Positions 1-7,616 of a stretch of 7,652 nucleotides of DNA are shown in pieces (the stretch's first letter is position 1; every line of letters starts with the position of its first letter). The stretch comes from an uncultured Collinsella sp. Lineage in GTDB: Bacteria; Actinomycetota; Coriobacteriia; Coriobacteriales; Coriobacteriaceae. Under the pieces are notes generated by a model that was not told the origin of the DNA, did not search any database, and saw only the letters and a list, made by a program, of their open reading frames with translations. The position numbers and the translations under genes are program-made. Location of the stretch: contig URNM01000088.1 in the NCBI GenBank assembly GCA_900549185.1, positions 1 through 7,652 of the forward strand, given 5' to 3'.

Positions 1-49
1 ATCTACACTCGACTAGTCGTCGGCAGCGTCAGATGTGTATAAGAGACAG
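1..49 (+). other. Sequencing adapter (Nextera P5/i5/Read 1), not genomic
   Basis: Bases 1-8 match the tail of the Illumina P5 oligo, 9-16 (TCGACTAG) is an i5-type index octamer, 17-30 is the Nextera Read 1 tail and 31-49 is the 19-bp Tn5 mosaic end. The reverse complement of the same adapter closes the window at 7617-7652. This is library-preparation sequence that was not trimmed before assembly. It should be masked, and no biological inverted repeat or transposon end should be called from it. Genomic sequence starts at 50. Confidence 0.97.
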
Positions 50-96
50 GAACATCTCCATACGCCCCTACAGAAACCTGTACCTTTTTGTGCAAC

Positions 97-124
97 AAAA
101 AAGCCGCTGTATCAGCGGCTTTTT
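97..124. terminator. Bidirectional intrinsic terminator
   Basis: A perfect 7-bp stem GCCGCTG (103-109) / CAGCGGC (113-119) with a 3-nt TAT loop is preceded by six A (97-102) and followed by five T (120-124). The A and T runs make it a good Rho-independent terminator on both strands. It could end a plus-strand gene lying left of the contig end and also back up the thrS terminator on the minus strand. Confidence 0.8.
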
Positions 125-138
125 CTCGTTTGGGCATG

Positions 139-174
139 AAAAAAGGCGGCCGCCCTTTGTGGACGGTCGCCTTT
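139..174 (-). terminator. thrS intrinsic terminator
   Basis: An inverted repeat pairs 142-152 with 164-174 (11 bp, one G.U), and two more C-G pairs may close the TTTGT loop. Read on the minus strand, the stem is followed directly by a T run from the six A at 139-144. It begins 20 bp past the thrS stop codon, as expected for that gene's terminator. Confidence 0.8.
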
Positions 175-193
175 AGTTGTTATGAAGTTTGCC

Positions 194-1957
<1,764 letters not shown>

Positions 1958-1967
1958 GGGTATGTTT

Positions 1968-1973
1968 TCTCCT
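1968..1973 (-). promoter_or_regulatory. thrS Shine-Dalgarno
   Basis: AGGAGA on the minus strand lies 10 nt before the ATG at 1957, inside a longer purine stretch (GAGAGGAGAAAA). It decides the thrS start in favour of 1957 over the upstream in-frame ATG codons. Confidence 0.8.
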
Positions 1974-2027
1974 CTCGGATGCCTGGTGCAAGTGCGTGCG
2001 ATGCGCTCGGCATTTTTGACTTGCATC

Positions 2028-2055
2028 ATTATAGGCAGGTTGCCTTGGTATACAA
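2028..2055 (-). promoter_or_regulatory. thrS promoter, sigma-70 type
   Basis: On the minus strand a perfect -10 box TATAAT (2033-2028) stands 16 nt downstream of TTGTAT (2055-2050), a partial -35 box. Transcription would start near 2021, leaving a 5' leader of about 64 nt. No T-box signature and no leader terminator could be recognised in so short a leader. Confidence 0.7.
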
Positions 2056-2056
2056 G

Positions 2057-2092
2057 CGCCCGCCGCACCTTAATGGCACGGCGGGCGATTTT
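2057..2092. terminator. GC-rich hairpin, probable terminator between two minus-strand genes
   Basis: A perfect 9-bp inverted repeat CGCCCGCCG (2057-2065) / CGGCGGGCG (2079-2087) encloses a 13-nt loop. It lies just upstream of the thrS -35 box and downstream of the zinc-ribbon gene, so it would insulate thrS from read-through. The better T tract (ATTTTCT, 2088-2094) is on the plus strand, where no gene ends; on the minus strand only CTTGTAT follows. The direction of termination is therefore uncertain. Confidence 0.5.
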
Positions 2093-2195
2093 CTACGCAT
2101 GCTTCATCGTGTGGGGGCGGGGTTGCTGGGCGCGCGTGTGGCTTACGCGTGGCGCGCGGCGCCCGTGGCTTGCGGCCGGCCCGGCGATGGATGCG

Positions 2196-2627
2196 TTACT
2201 GGATGCGAGTTCGGCAGTAGGGGCAGACCTTCCAGTGCGCGTCGAGCGGGCGATGGCAGCTGGGGCACACGTTGCGAACCTGGGTGTCGCACACGGGGCA
2301 CACGACAAAATCCTTCTCGATGGGCGCTCCGCACTGCGGGCAGGTGCCGTACTGGGCAAGCTGGCGCTCGCGCAGGGCCATGTCCAGCTCCTGCTCCTCG
2401 CGGTCGGCCGCGTAGGAGTGCGGACGCAGGACCAGGTAGGCGATGAGGCCCACAAACGGGATGAGAGCGATGATGCCCCATGCCACGTAGGCGCTGGCGC
2501 CGCGGCGGCGAGCGTCGATGAACACATAGACGACCGACAGCACGTACAAGGCGATGATAAAGCCCACGAAGGCATAGATGACGCCCATAAGCTGCGGTGA
2601 CATGAGCTCGTTGATGTATTTGGACAT
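2196..2627 (-). CDS. Membrane protein with two helices and a double zinc ribbon
   Basis: The 143-residue protein has no signal peptide. Residues 12-37 and 46-67 are hydrophobic helices joined by a short basic turn (DARRRGAS); this helix-turn-helix block resembles the PLDc_N-type membrane domain of phospholipase D/cardiolipin synthase N-termini. A charged linker (about 70-93) follows, then two zinc ribbons: CPQC (C96, C99) with CPVC (C110, C113), and CPSC (C121, C124) with CPYC (C135, C138). All eight cysteines are intact, so two bound zinc ions are likely. The positive-inside rule for the basic loop does not settle which side the ribbons face, but reduced-thiol ribbons usually act in the cytosol. 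The ATG at 2627 has AAAGG about nine bases upstream. The gene lies upstream of thrS on the same strand but is separated from it by a hairpin and a promoter. Its role is unknown; an adaptor or membrane regulatory function is only a guess. Confidence 0.85.
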   Translation of the reverse strand: MSKYINELMSPQLMGVIYAFVGFIIALYVLSVVYVFIDARRRGASAYVAWGIIALIPFVGLIAYLVLRPHSYAADREEQELDMALRERQLAQYGTCPQCGAPIEKDFVVCPVCDTQVRNVCPSCHRPLDAHWKVCPYCRTRIQ

Positions 2628-2728
2628 TGAGGTGTACCTTTCGGAATAATTACAGTTCGGTCAAGTTTACCACGGGGTTTGTTTATATGGGACCACGGCT
2701 GGGTACGGGGCTGACGCGGACACAAACA

Positions 2729-3265
2729 TCTCAATCTGTAACAGATGGGAGCGGAATCCGGGTCTAGATGTTACAGAACGAGACACAGGGGTCCCTCCCC
2801 GACTTCAATCTCAATCTGTAACATCTGGACTCCAAAAACAGCTCTTACTGTTACAGATCGAGATGAACGGTGAGCCCTCCGTTAAATATCTCAATCTGTA
2901 ACAACTAGGGACCAGAAACCCTTCTATCTGTTACAGATCGAGACAAAGGAAAACGTCCAATCTCAATATCTCAATCTGTAACAACAACTCGGCAAAAACA
3001 GTCCCAGATGTTACAGATTTAGACATTCGAAACCGACTGATAGGTTCATCTAAATCTATAACATCTAGACCCCAAAACGGTCCCTAGATGTTACAGATCG
3101 AGACAGAAGAATCTCTCCCTGACTTTAAATCTCAATCTGTAACACATGGGACCGATTTTCCCCTCTTACTGTTACAGATAAAGACAAACGGAGGGGCCGT
3201 CTGGCAAACGTCTCGATCCGTAACATCTGGAACCCAGTTCTTCTGCTTACTGTTACAGAACGAGA
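2729..3265. repeat. Array of 14 alternating 15-nt repeats with 40-bp spacing
   Basis: Forward repeats (F, consensus TCTCAATCTGTAACA) start at 2729, 2809, 2889, 2969, 3049, 3130 and 3211. Reverse repeats (R, consensus TGTTACAGATCGAGA) start at 2769, 2849, 2929, 3009, 3089, 3170 and 3251. R is the reverse complement of F with one fixed difference. All seven F-to-R spacers are exactly 25 nt; the R-to-F spacers are 25, 25, 25, 25, 26 and 26 nt. Spacer sequences differ widely. TGTTACAGA is identical in all seven R copies; the F copies are identical except those at 3049 and 3211. Each repeat can pair with either neighbour into a 15-bp hairpin with a 25-nt loop. The array begins with F and ends with R, and I see no further copy in either flank. 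No convincing reading frame runs through it and no cas gene is near. It does not match any repeat family I can name. Candidates are a structured RNA, a multi-site protein-binding locus, or a tandem palindromic satellite. Confidence 0.95.
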
Positions 3266-3403
3266 TAAACCCCTGACACCAGTGGCGGCAGACGAGGTCA
3301 CCGATGGTCTTGAGTCTCGCCTCGCCTGCCGTTGGCGGGTGTAGCGGGGCTGTTCGCCGCATTGCCGCCGCGCCGAGGGCACGCAGACCGTAGGATGGTC
3401 TTA
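3266..3403. other. Non-coding stretch between the repeat array and the operator
   Basis: GC-rich DNA without a supported gene. One short hairpin (CCTGCC, GTT loop, GGCGGG, near 3323-3340) has no T tract. No clear -35/-10 pair for the downstream operon could be picked out. Open frames here run antisense into the oxidoreductase gene or across the repeats and are not believed. Confidence 0.5.
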
Positions 3404-3418
3404 TTGACAGCCTGTCAA
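3404..3418. promoter_or_regulatory. 15-bp palindrome, candidate repressor operator
   Basis: TTGACAG (3404-3410), one central C (3411) and CTGTCAA (3412-3418) form a perfect 7-bp inverted repeat 17 bp before the GTG start of the oxidoreductase operon. Size and symmetry fit the operator of a dimeric TetR-type or similar regulator. TTGACA also equals a -35 consensus, but no -10 lies at the right distance on the plus strand, so an operator is the better reading. No regulator gene is in the window. Confidence 0.5.
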
Positions 3419-3435
3419 CTTGTCTTGGAGGCACC

Positions 3436-4908
3436 GTGGCAGAAACGTTTGATATCGCGATTGTCGGCGCGGGCATCACCGGATGCGCCATCGCGCGTCA
3501 GCTCGCGAGATTTGACCTTACCATTTGCGTGATCGAGGCGGCCAACGACATCGCGCTGGGCGCCTCGAAGGCCAACGGTGGCCTGGTGCACGCTGGCTAC
3601 GATCCGGCGCCGGGCACGGTAAAGGCGCAGGTCAACGCTCGTGGTTGCGAGTTGTACGGTGCGTGGGCGCAGGAGCTGGGCTTTCTGTTCTGCCGCACCG
3701 GGTCGATGGTGCTGGGCTTTAACGACGAGGACCGCACGCATCTGGAGCAGCTGCAGTGCAACGGCCATATCAACGGCGTGCCCGAGCTGTCGATCGTCGG
3801 ACCCGACCGCATCCACGAATTAGAGCCGCGCGCCAGTGCCGATGCAACGTGCGCGTTGTGGTGCCCCTCGACTGGGTTTGTCGACCCGTTTGAGGTTGCC
3901 ATCGCCGCGCTGGAGAACGCCGTGGCCAACGGGGTGACGTTTATGCGCTCCGCATCGGTGGAAGCGATCGAGGTAGCTCCCGGCGCTGGCGACGGGAGCG
4001 GTGACGGGACCGCTCGCTTTACGCTGGTGACACCGACCGGTGATGTGCGTTGCCGCTATTTGATTAATGCCGCGGGCAACGGCGCCGCAAACATCTCGCA
4101 TATGGCGGGCGCCGAGGAGTTCCAGATGGTCTGGCGCCAGGGCAACATCGTGGTGCTGGACAAGGAGCCACGTGCGCTCATGCCGCTCTACCCCGTTCCC
4201 ACGCCGGTTTCCAAGGGCGTCATCGTTACAGGCACCGTCCACGGCAACACGGTGATCACCGCGACCGCCGCCGTGCGCGATCCGGGCGACACGCAGACCT
4301 ACGCCGGCGACGTTAACGCGCTGCTGACCGGCGCGCGCAAGCTGGTGCCCGATCTGGATACGCGCCGCGTGGTGCGCGCATTTGCCGGCGGGCGTCCGGT
4401 CATTCAGGGAACGAACGACTTCTTTATTGGGCAGTCGGCCGTGGTGCCGGGACTGTTCCAGGCGGCAGGCATTCAGTCGCCGGGCGTGGCGAGCGCGCCG
4501 GCCATTGCCGAGCGCATGGAGCAGGTTATGCGCGACGCGGGTGTGGTTTTGCGCGAACGGGATGACTGGAACCCAATTCGCCGCGCGCCGGACGACTTTG
4601 ACCGCGCACCACTGGCGCGCAAGGAGGAGCTGATCGAGTCCGATCCCGCGTGGGGCCAGATTGTCTGCCGCTGCGAGACGGTGCCCGAAGCCGAGATCGT
4701 GGCCGCGATCCGACGCCAGCCGGGCGCGGTTTCGGTCGAGGGCGTCAAGCGCCGCTGCCGTGCCGGTATGGGCCGGTGTCAGAGCGGCTTTTGCCAGAGC
4801 CGCGTGGTGGCGATTCTGACGCGCGAGTTGGGCTGCAACCCTAGCGAGGTATTACTGGAGGACGCCGGCTCCTGGTTGGTCGAGGGACCTTTGAAGGGGG
4901 TGCGCTAG
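3436..4908 (+). CDS. GlpA-like FAD-dependent oxidoreductase with C-terminal [2Fe-2S] domain
   Basis: The 490-residue protein belongs to the DAO-fold flavoproteins related to anaerobic glycerol-3-phosphate dehydrogenase subunit A and L-2-hydroxyglutarate oxidase. The N-terminal FAD site is the GAGITG motif (11-16). GASKANGGLVHAGYDP (about 42-57) is the conserved flavin-contact segment of the family, and AGIQSPGVASAPAIA (344-358) is the usual distal FAD/substrate region. The C-terminus (about 405-465) is a BFD-like domain with C411, C413, C448 and C453 placed as [2Fe-2S] ligands. Translation starts at GTG 3436 with GGAGG four bases upstream. The next gene starts one base after the stop, so this is the first gene of an operon. 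It should oxidise a hydroxy substrate, perhaps sn-glycerol 3-phosphate, and pass electrons on to its partners. The substrate is inferred from family and neighbours only; glpK and glpF are not in the window. Confidence 0.9.
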   Translation: MAETFDIAIVGAGITGCAIARQLARFDLTICVIEAANDIALGASKANGGLVHAGYDPAPGTVKAQVNARGCELYGAWAQELGFLFCRTGSMVLGFNDEDRTHLEQLQCNGHINGVPELSIVGPDRIHELEPRASADATCALWCPSTGFVDPFEVAIAALENAVANGVTFMRSASVEAIEVAPGAGDGSGDGTARFTLVTPTGDVRCRYLINAAGNGAANISHMAGAEEFQMVWRQGNIVVLDKEPRALMPLYPVPTPVSKGVIVTGTVHGNTVITATAAVRDPGDTQTYAGDVNALLTGARKLVPDLDTRRVVRAFAGGRPVIQGTNDFFIGQSAVVPGLFQAAGIQSPGVASAPAIAERMEQVMRDAGVVLRERDDWNPIRRAPDDFDRAPLARKEELIESDPAWGQIVCRCETVPEAEIVAAIRRQPGAVSVEGVKRRCRAGMGRCQSGFCQSRVVAILTRELGCNPSEVLLEDAGSWLVEGPLKGVR

Positions 4909-4909
4909 G

Positions 4910-6256
4910 ATGGAGGAGTTCAAATCGAGTGCGATTGATTGCGGCGTCGTAGAAGCCGTACAAACACAAGCCTTCGACGTGGTCGTTATCGGCGGCGGAC
5001 CCGCTGGCATGGCGGCTGCGCTTGCCGCACATAATGCCGGCGCCCACGTGGCCATCGTGGAGCGCGAGCAGCACCTGGGCGGAATCCTCCGCCAGTGCAT
5101 CCACCCCGGCTTTGGCCTATCGCACTTTAAACAGGAGCTCACCGGTCCCGAGTACGCACAGCGCTTTATCGACCAGGTACGCGCGACCGACATTGCGCTG
5201 TTCCTGGGCAGCATGGTGATTGGGATCGATTCGAGCGAGGGCGCGGAAGCCGCCGCGGTCCATACCGTCACGCTCATGAGCCCCGCCGGCATGCTGCAGC
5301 TCACCGGACGCGCGGTCGTCCTTGCCATGGGCTGCCGTGAGCGCACCCGCAGCGAGATAAAGATACCCGGCAGCCGACCCGCCGGCGTGTTTACGGCGGG
5401 CCTAGCGCAGCGATACATCAATATCGAAAACCTCAAGCCCGGCTCGCGTGCCGTCATTTTGGGTTCGGGCGATATCGGGCTCGTCATGGCGCGCCGCTGC
5501 ACGCTCGAGGGGATTTCCGTCGAGGGCGTGTACGAGCTCATGCCATACGCCAACGGTCTGCGCCGCAACGTCAAGAACTGCCTGGACGATTTTGGCATTC
5601 CGCTGCATCTGTCCACCACGGTCACGCGCGTGATTGGGCACGACCGCGTGGAAGCCGTCGAGGTGAGCCAAGTCGACGAGCGCCTGGCGCCCATTTCAGG
5701 GACCGAGCGCATTGTTCCGTGCGACACACTGCTGCTTTCGGTGGGATTGATTCCCGAGAACGAGCTTTCGGTGGGCGCGGGCGTTGAGCTTGACCCACGC
5801 ACGCGCGGCGCCGTGGTGGACCAGAGCCTGCAAACGGGCTTGCCAGGCATCTTTGCCTGCGGCAACGTGCTGCACGTGCACGACCTGGCCGACAACGTAA
5901 CGACCGAGTCCGAGAGGGCTGGCGCAGCTGCAGCGGCGTGGGCGCTGGGGACCGGCGCGGGCACCGTTCCGGACTGGGAGCTCACGGTCTCCCCTGCCGG
6001 CATCGCGGGCTACGCGCTGCCGGGACGCATTACGACTGTGACACTCACCAGACTCAACTTCCGTGTGCGCCGACCGGTCGATGCCGCCCGCGTGCGTATT
6101 CTAGCAGGCGACGAGGAACTACTTACAGGCAAGGTCCGCCCGTTTAAACCGAGCGTCATGGAGAGCCTCCCGCTGCCGCCAAAGGTGATTCAGCGCGCAC
6201 TCGACCTAGGTGCTAGCGAAATTGTCCTGTCCGTCGATCCCATCGAGGAGGCGTAA
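4910..6256 (+). CDS. FAD/NAD(P)-dependent oxidoreductase, partner of the GlpA-like protein
   Basis: The 448-residue protein has two dinucleotide-binding folds: FAD motif GGGPAG (28-33) after a 20-residue leader, and NAD(P) motif GSGDIG (185-190). The distal FAD segment is GIFACGNVLHVHDLADNV (313-330), with GN where many relatives have GD. There is no CxxxxC redox disulfide after the FAD motif, so it is not a disulfide reductase; the conserved RQCIHPGFG (61-69) carries the single cysteine C63. About 90 residues (360-448) follow the flavin domains. Family members pair with GlpA-like dehydrogenases and DUF1667 proteins and probably link substrate oxidation to a nicotinamide or other carrier. GAAGGGGG at 4893-4900 is the Shine-Dalgarno for the ATG at 4910, inside the end of the preceding gene. 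The stop is four bases before the next ATG, which indicates translational coupling along the operon. Confidence 0.9.
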   Translation: MEEFKSSAIDCGVVEAVQTQAFDVVVIGGGPAGMAAALAAHNAGAHVAIVEREQHLGGILRQCIHPGFGLSHFKQELTGPEYAQRFIDQVRATDIALFLGSMVIGIDSSEGAEAAAVHTVTLMSPAGMLQLTGRAVVLAMGCRERTRSEIKIPGSRPAGVFTAGLAQRYINIENLKPGSRAVILGSGDIGLVMARRCTLEGISVEGVYELMPYANGLRRNVKNCLDDFGIPLHLSTTVTRVIGHDRVEAVEVSQVDERLAPISGTERIVPCDTLLLSVGLIPENELSVGAGVELDPRTRGAVVDQSLQTGLPGIFACGNVLHVHDLADNVTTESERAGAAAAAWALGTGAGTVPDWELTVSPAGIAGYALPGRITTVTLTRLNFRVRRPVDAARVRILAGDEELLTGKVRPFKPSVMESLPLPPKVIQRALDLGASEIVLSVDPIEEA

Positions 6257-6260
6257 GACC

Positions 6261-6659
6261 ATGAGCATAAACGCGATCGAAACGTTGCAGTTCAACTGCA
6301 CAACCTGCCCATCTGAGTGCCTCCTGACCGTAGAGGTAGAGCGTGACGAAGACGGCGCCGTGGTAGAAGTGCGCTCCGTAACCGGCAACAACTGCCCGCG
6401 CGGCGATAAGTTCGCACATCAGGAGCTCACCTGCCCCATGCGCGTGCTCACCACCACCGTGGCCGTCTCCGGCGGCGACGAAGCCCCGCTCCCCGTGCGC
6501 ACATCCGAAGCCATCCCGCTGACCCTCCACGCCCAAGCCATGGACCTCATCCGAGGCCTAATCGTCAAAGCCCCCATCCGCATGGGCGACGTCGTCCTCC
6601 CCGACCTCCTCAACACCAACATCAACCTAATCGCCAGCATGGACATCGACCCAGCCTAA
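6261..6659 (+). CDS. DUF1667 small cysteine-rich protein
   Basis: The 132-residue protein shows the DUF1667 pattern: an N-terminal CxxCPxxC (C13, C16, C20), then NCPRGDKFAHQEL with C45, and C58 in TCPMRVLTTTV. Five cysteines in the first 60 residues suggest an Fe-S cluster or metal site, with no membrane helix and no signal peptide. The start is the ATG at 6261; GAGGAG at 6245-6250 lies ten bases upstream, within the end of the preceding gene. The frame is open further upstream but that part overlaps the neighbour. DUF1667 proteins regularly follow the two flavoproteins of this module, and I infer an electron-transfer or assembly role; the molecular function is not established. The last third is very rich in C-ending codons. 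No good terminator follows; only a weak pairing ahead of TTTT at 6681-6684. Confidence 0.9.
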   Translation: MSINAIETLQFNCTTCPSECLLTVEVERDEDGAVVEVRSVTGNNCPRGDKFAHQELTCPMRVLTTTVAVSGGDEAPLPVRTSEAIPLTLHAQAMDLIRGLIVKAPIRMGDVVLPDLLNTNINLIASMDIDPA

Positions 6660-6717
6660 GCAGCTCATTTAGAACGGGGCTTTTAGTTACGCTGCCATCC
6701 ATCCCACCCCTCCTCAA

Positions 6718-6780
6718 TTGCGGTGAAATAGTTCCTGATTTCCGCCAAAACCCCGGCATCCAGGAACTATTCCACCGCAA
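6718..6780. repeat. 63-bp palindromic element with 20-bp arms
   Basis: Arm 6718-6737 (TTGCGGTGAAATAGTTCCTG) is the reverse complement of 6761-6780 with one mismatch (A6726 against C6772). The 23-nt centre has a further GCC/GGC pairing (6744-6746 with 6755-6757). No T tract follows on either strand, so it is not a standard terminator. It looks like a REP or small palindromic dispersed element; copy number in the genome cannot be seen here. Confidence 0.85.
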
Positions 6781-6824
6781 CTATCCTTGGGATCGGTATT
6801 CAGCTTGTGCCTACTTTAGTGCCA

Positions 6825-6984
6825 TTTCAAAACTATGCCGGATTACGGGGCCGATTCGGAGACCCCCATCCATACCGGCCATTTTCAATTTTTGATAAAC
6901 CCTCTACCTGCGGTTTTAATTTCGCGATTTTTCCCATGATCAAGTAATACAGGTCCAGCCCCGTAATCCGCCATACTTTTGAAA
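6825..6984. repeat. 160-bp MITE-like element with 27-bp inverted ends
   Basis: The left end 6825-6851 and right end 6958-6984 are inverted copies of 27 bp with two mismatches; both contain GGATTACGGGGC (or its complement) and end in TTTCAAAA. The 106-nt interior is AT-richer than the surrounding genes and has no believable gene; a minus-strand frame of 71 codons crosses it and is not supported. No clear target-site duplication flanks it. The shape fits a non-autonomous transposable element or a large structured intergenic palindrome. Confidence 0.8.
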
Positions 6985-6991
6985 CCAGCCC

Positions 6992-7070
6992 ATTTGGGAC
7001 GGGACCATATTGACTACTTTTACCTATCAGCCCGCATGTTTGACGCATCTAAAATAGCCCCGTCCCAAAT
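6992..7070. repeat. 79-bp element with 12-bp inverted repeats
   Basis: ATTTGGGACGGG (6992-7003) and CCCGTCCCAAAT (7059-7070) are perfect inverted repeats with a 55-nt interior. The element starts seven bases after the preceding 160-bp element and ends 54 bp before the peptidase start. Any promoter of that gene must lie within or beside it; TTGACG at 7040-7045 has no matching -10. Function unknown. Confidence 0.7.
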
Positions 7071-7124
7071 TAACTACCCTGGCATTGGGGATACCATGGT
7101 GGCACCCTAGCGAAAGGACGATGT

Positions 7125-7616
7125 ATGGCACATGTCGATGACCAGCGCGTGGCGCGCGTGCTCGATGCGCTCGAGGCTCAGCACCCCGGCGCGCAGCTGC
7201 TTGTGAACGACCCGTGGTCGATCTACTATCTGACCGGCTTTTATGCCGATATGTTCGAGCGTTTTTGCGGCGTGCTGCTCGCACGCGATGCCGAGCCGGT
7301 GATCTTGGTCAACGCCCTGCATCAGCTGCCCGAGTACGACAATGCCCGCGTCGCCTATCACACCGATACCGACGTCGTGACCGACACCATCGCGCGCGAG
7401 ATCGATCCTGCCAAGCCTCTCGGCATCGACACCGTTATGCGCTCCGGCTTTTTGATGCCCCTTATTGATCGTCACGCCGCGAGCGAGTTCTTCCTGGGCG
7501 ACTTTGCCGTCACCGCCGCACGCACCCACAAGGATGCCGCGGAGCAGGAGCTCATGCGCATGTCCTCAGCCGCCAACGACGCCGTGATGGCCGACGCCAT
7601 CAAGCTCGTTCACGAG
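7125..7616 (+). CDS. Xaa-Pro peptidase family (M24) protein, 3' end missing
   Basis: The 164 genomic codons cover the N-terminal creatinase-type domain of an aminopeptidase P/prolidase-like protein. Typical features are NDPWSIYYLTGF (28-39), followed by strands of the alpha/beta domain, and the linker RTHKDAAEQELMRMSSAA (133-150), which in this family leads into the pita-bread metallopeptidase domain. That catalytic domain, with its five metal ligands, lies beyond the contig end. Family members remove or cleave N-terminal residues next to proline, in the cytosol, with two metal ions. Start at ATG 7125 with GAAAGGA six bases upstream; an ATG four bases earlier opens only a short frame. The frame stays open six more codons (LSLIHI) to a TGA, but those are adapter bases from 7617 on and must not be included. 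Confidence 0.88.

Noticed and set aside
1987..2025. Leader hairpin of thrS (TGCAAGT / ACTTGCA)
   Set aside because: A 7-bp inverted repeat exists, but the upstream arm mostly precedes the predicted transcription start near 2021, so it would not form in the mRNA. No T-box sequence is seen.
2648..2662. Additional degenerate repeat (AATTACAGTTCGGTC) left of the array
   Set aside because: It shares TTACAG but its orientation does not fit the alternating order at that distance and the rest matches poorly.
2729..3265. CRISPR array
   Set aside because: Repeats alternate in orientation, are only 15 nt, spacers are 25 nt and partly related to each other, and there is no cas gene or leader.
3088..3276. 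Short plus-strand frame with repeated LLQI/LLQN-type peptides inside the array
   Set aside because: It arises because the last periods of the array are 81 bp, divisible by three. It has no ribosome binding site and the other periods (80 bp) break the frame.
4852..6003. 383-codon minus-strand open frame
   Set aside because: Antisense shadow of the FAD/NAD oxidoreductase; serine, proline and arginine rich with no domain.
6658..6684. Intrinsic terminator after the DUF1667 gene
   Set aside because: Only about 4-5 weak pairs (AGCTC with GGGCT) precede TTTT; too weak to call.
6833..7048. 71-codon minus-strand frame
   Set aside because: It runs through both inverted ends of the 160-bp element and has no ribosome binding site or domain; probably a product of the repeat sequence.
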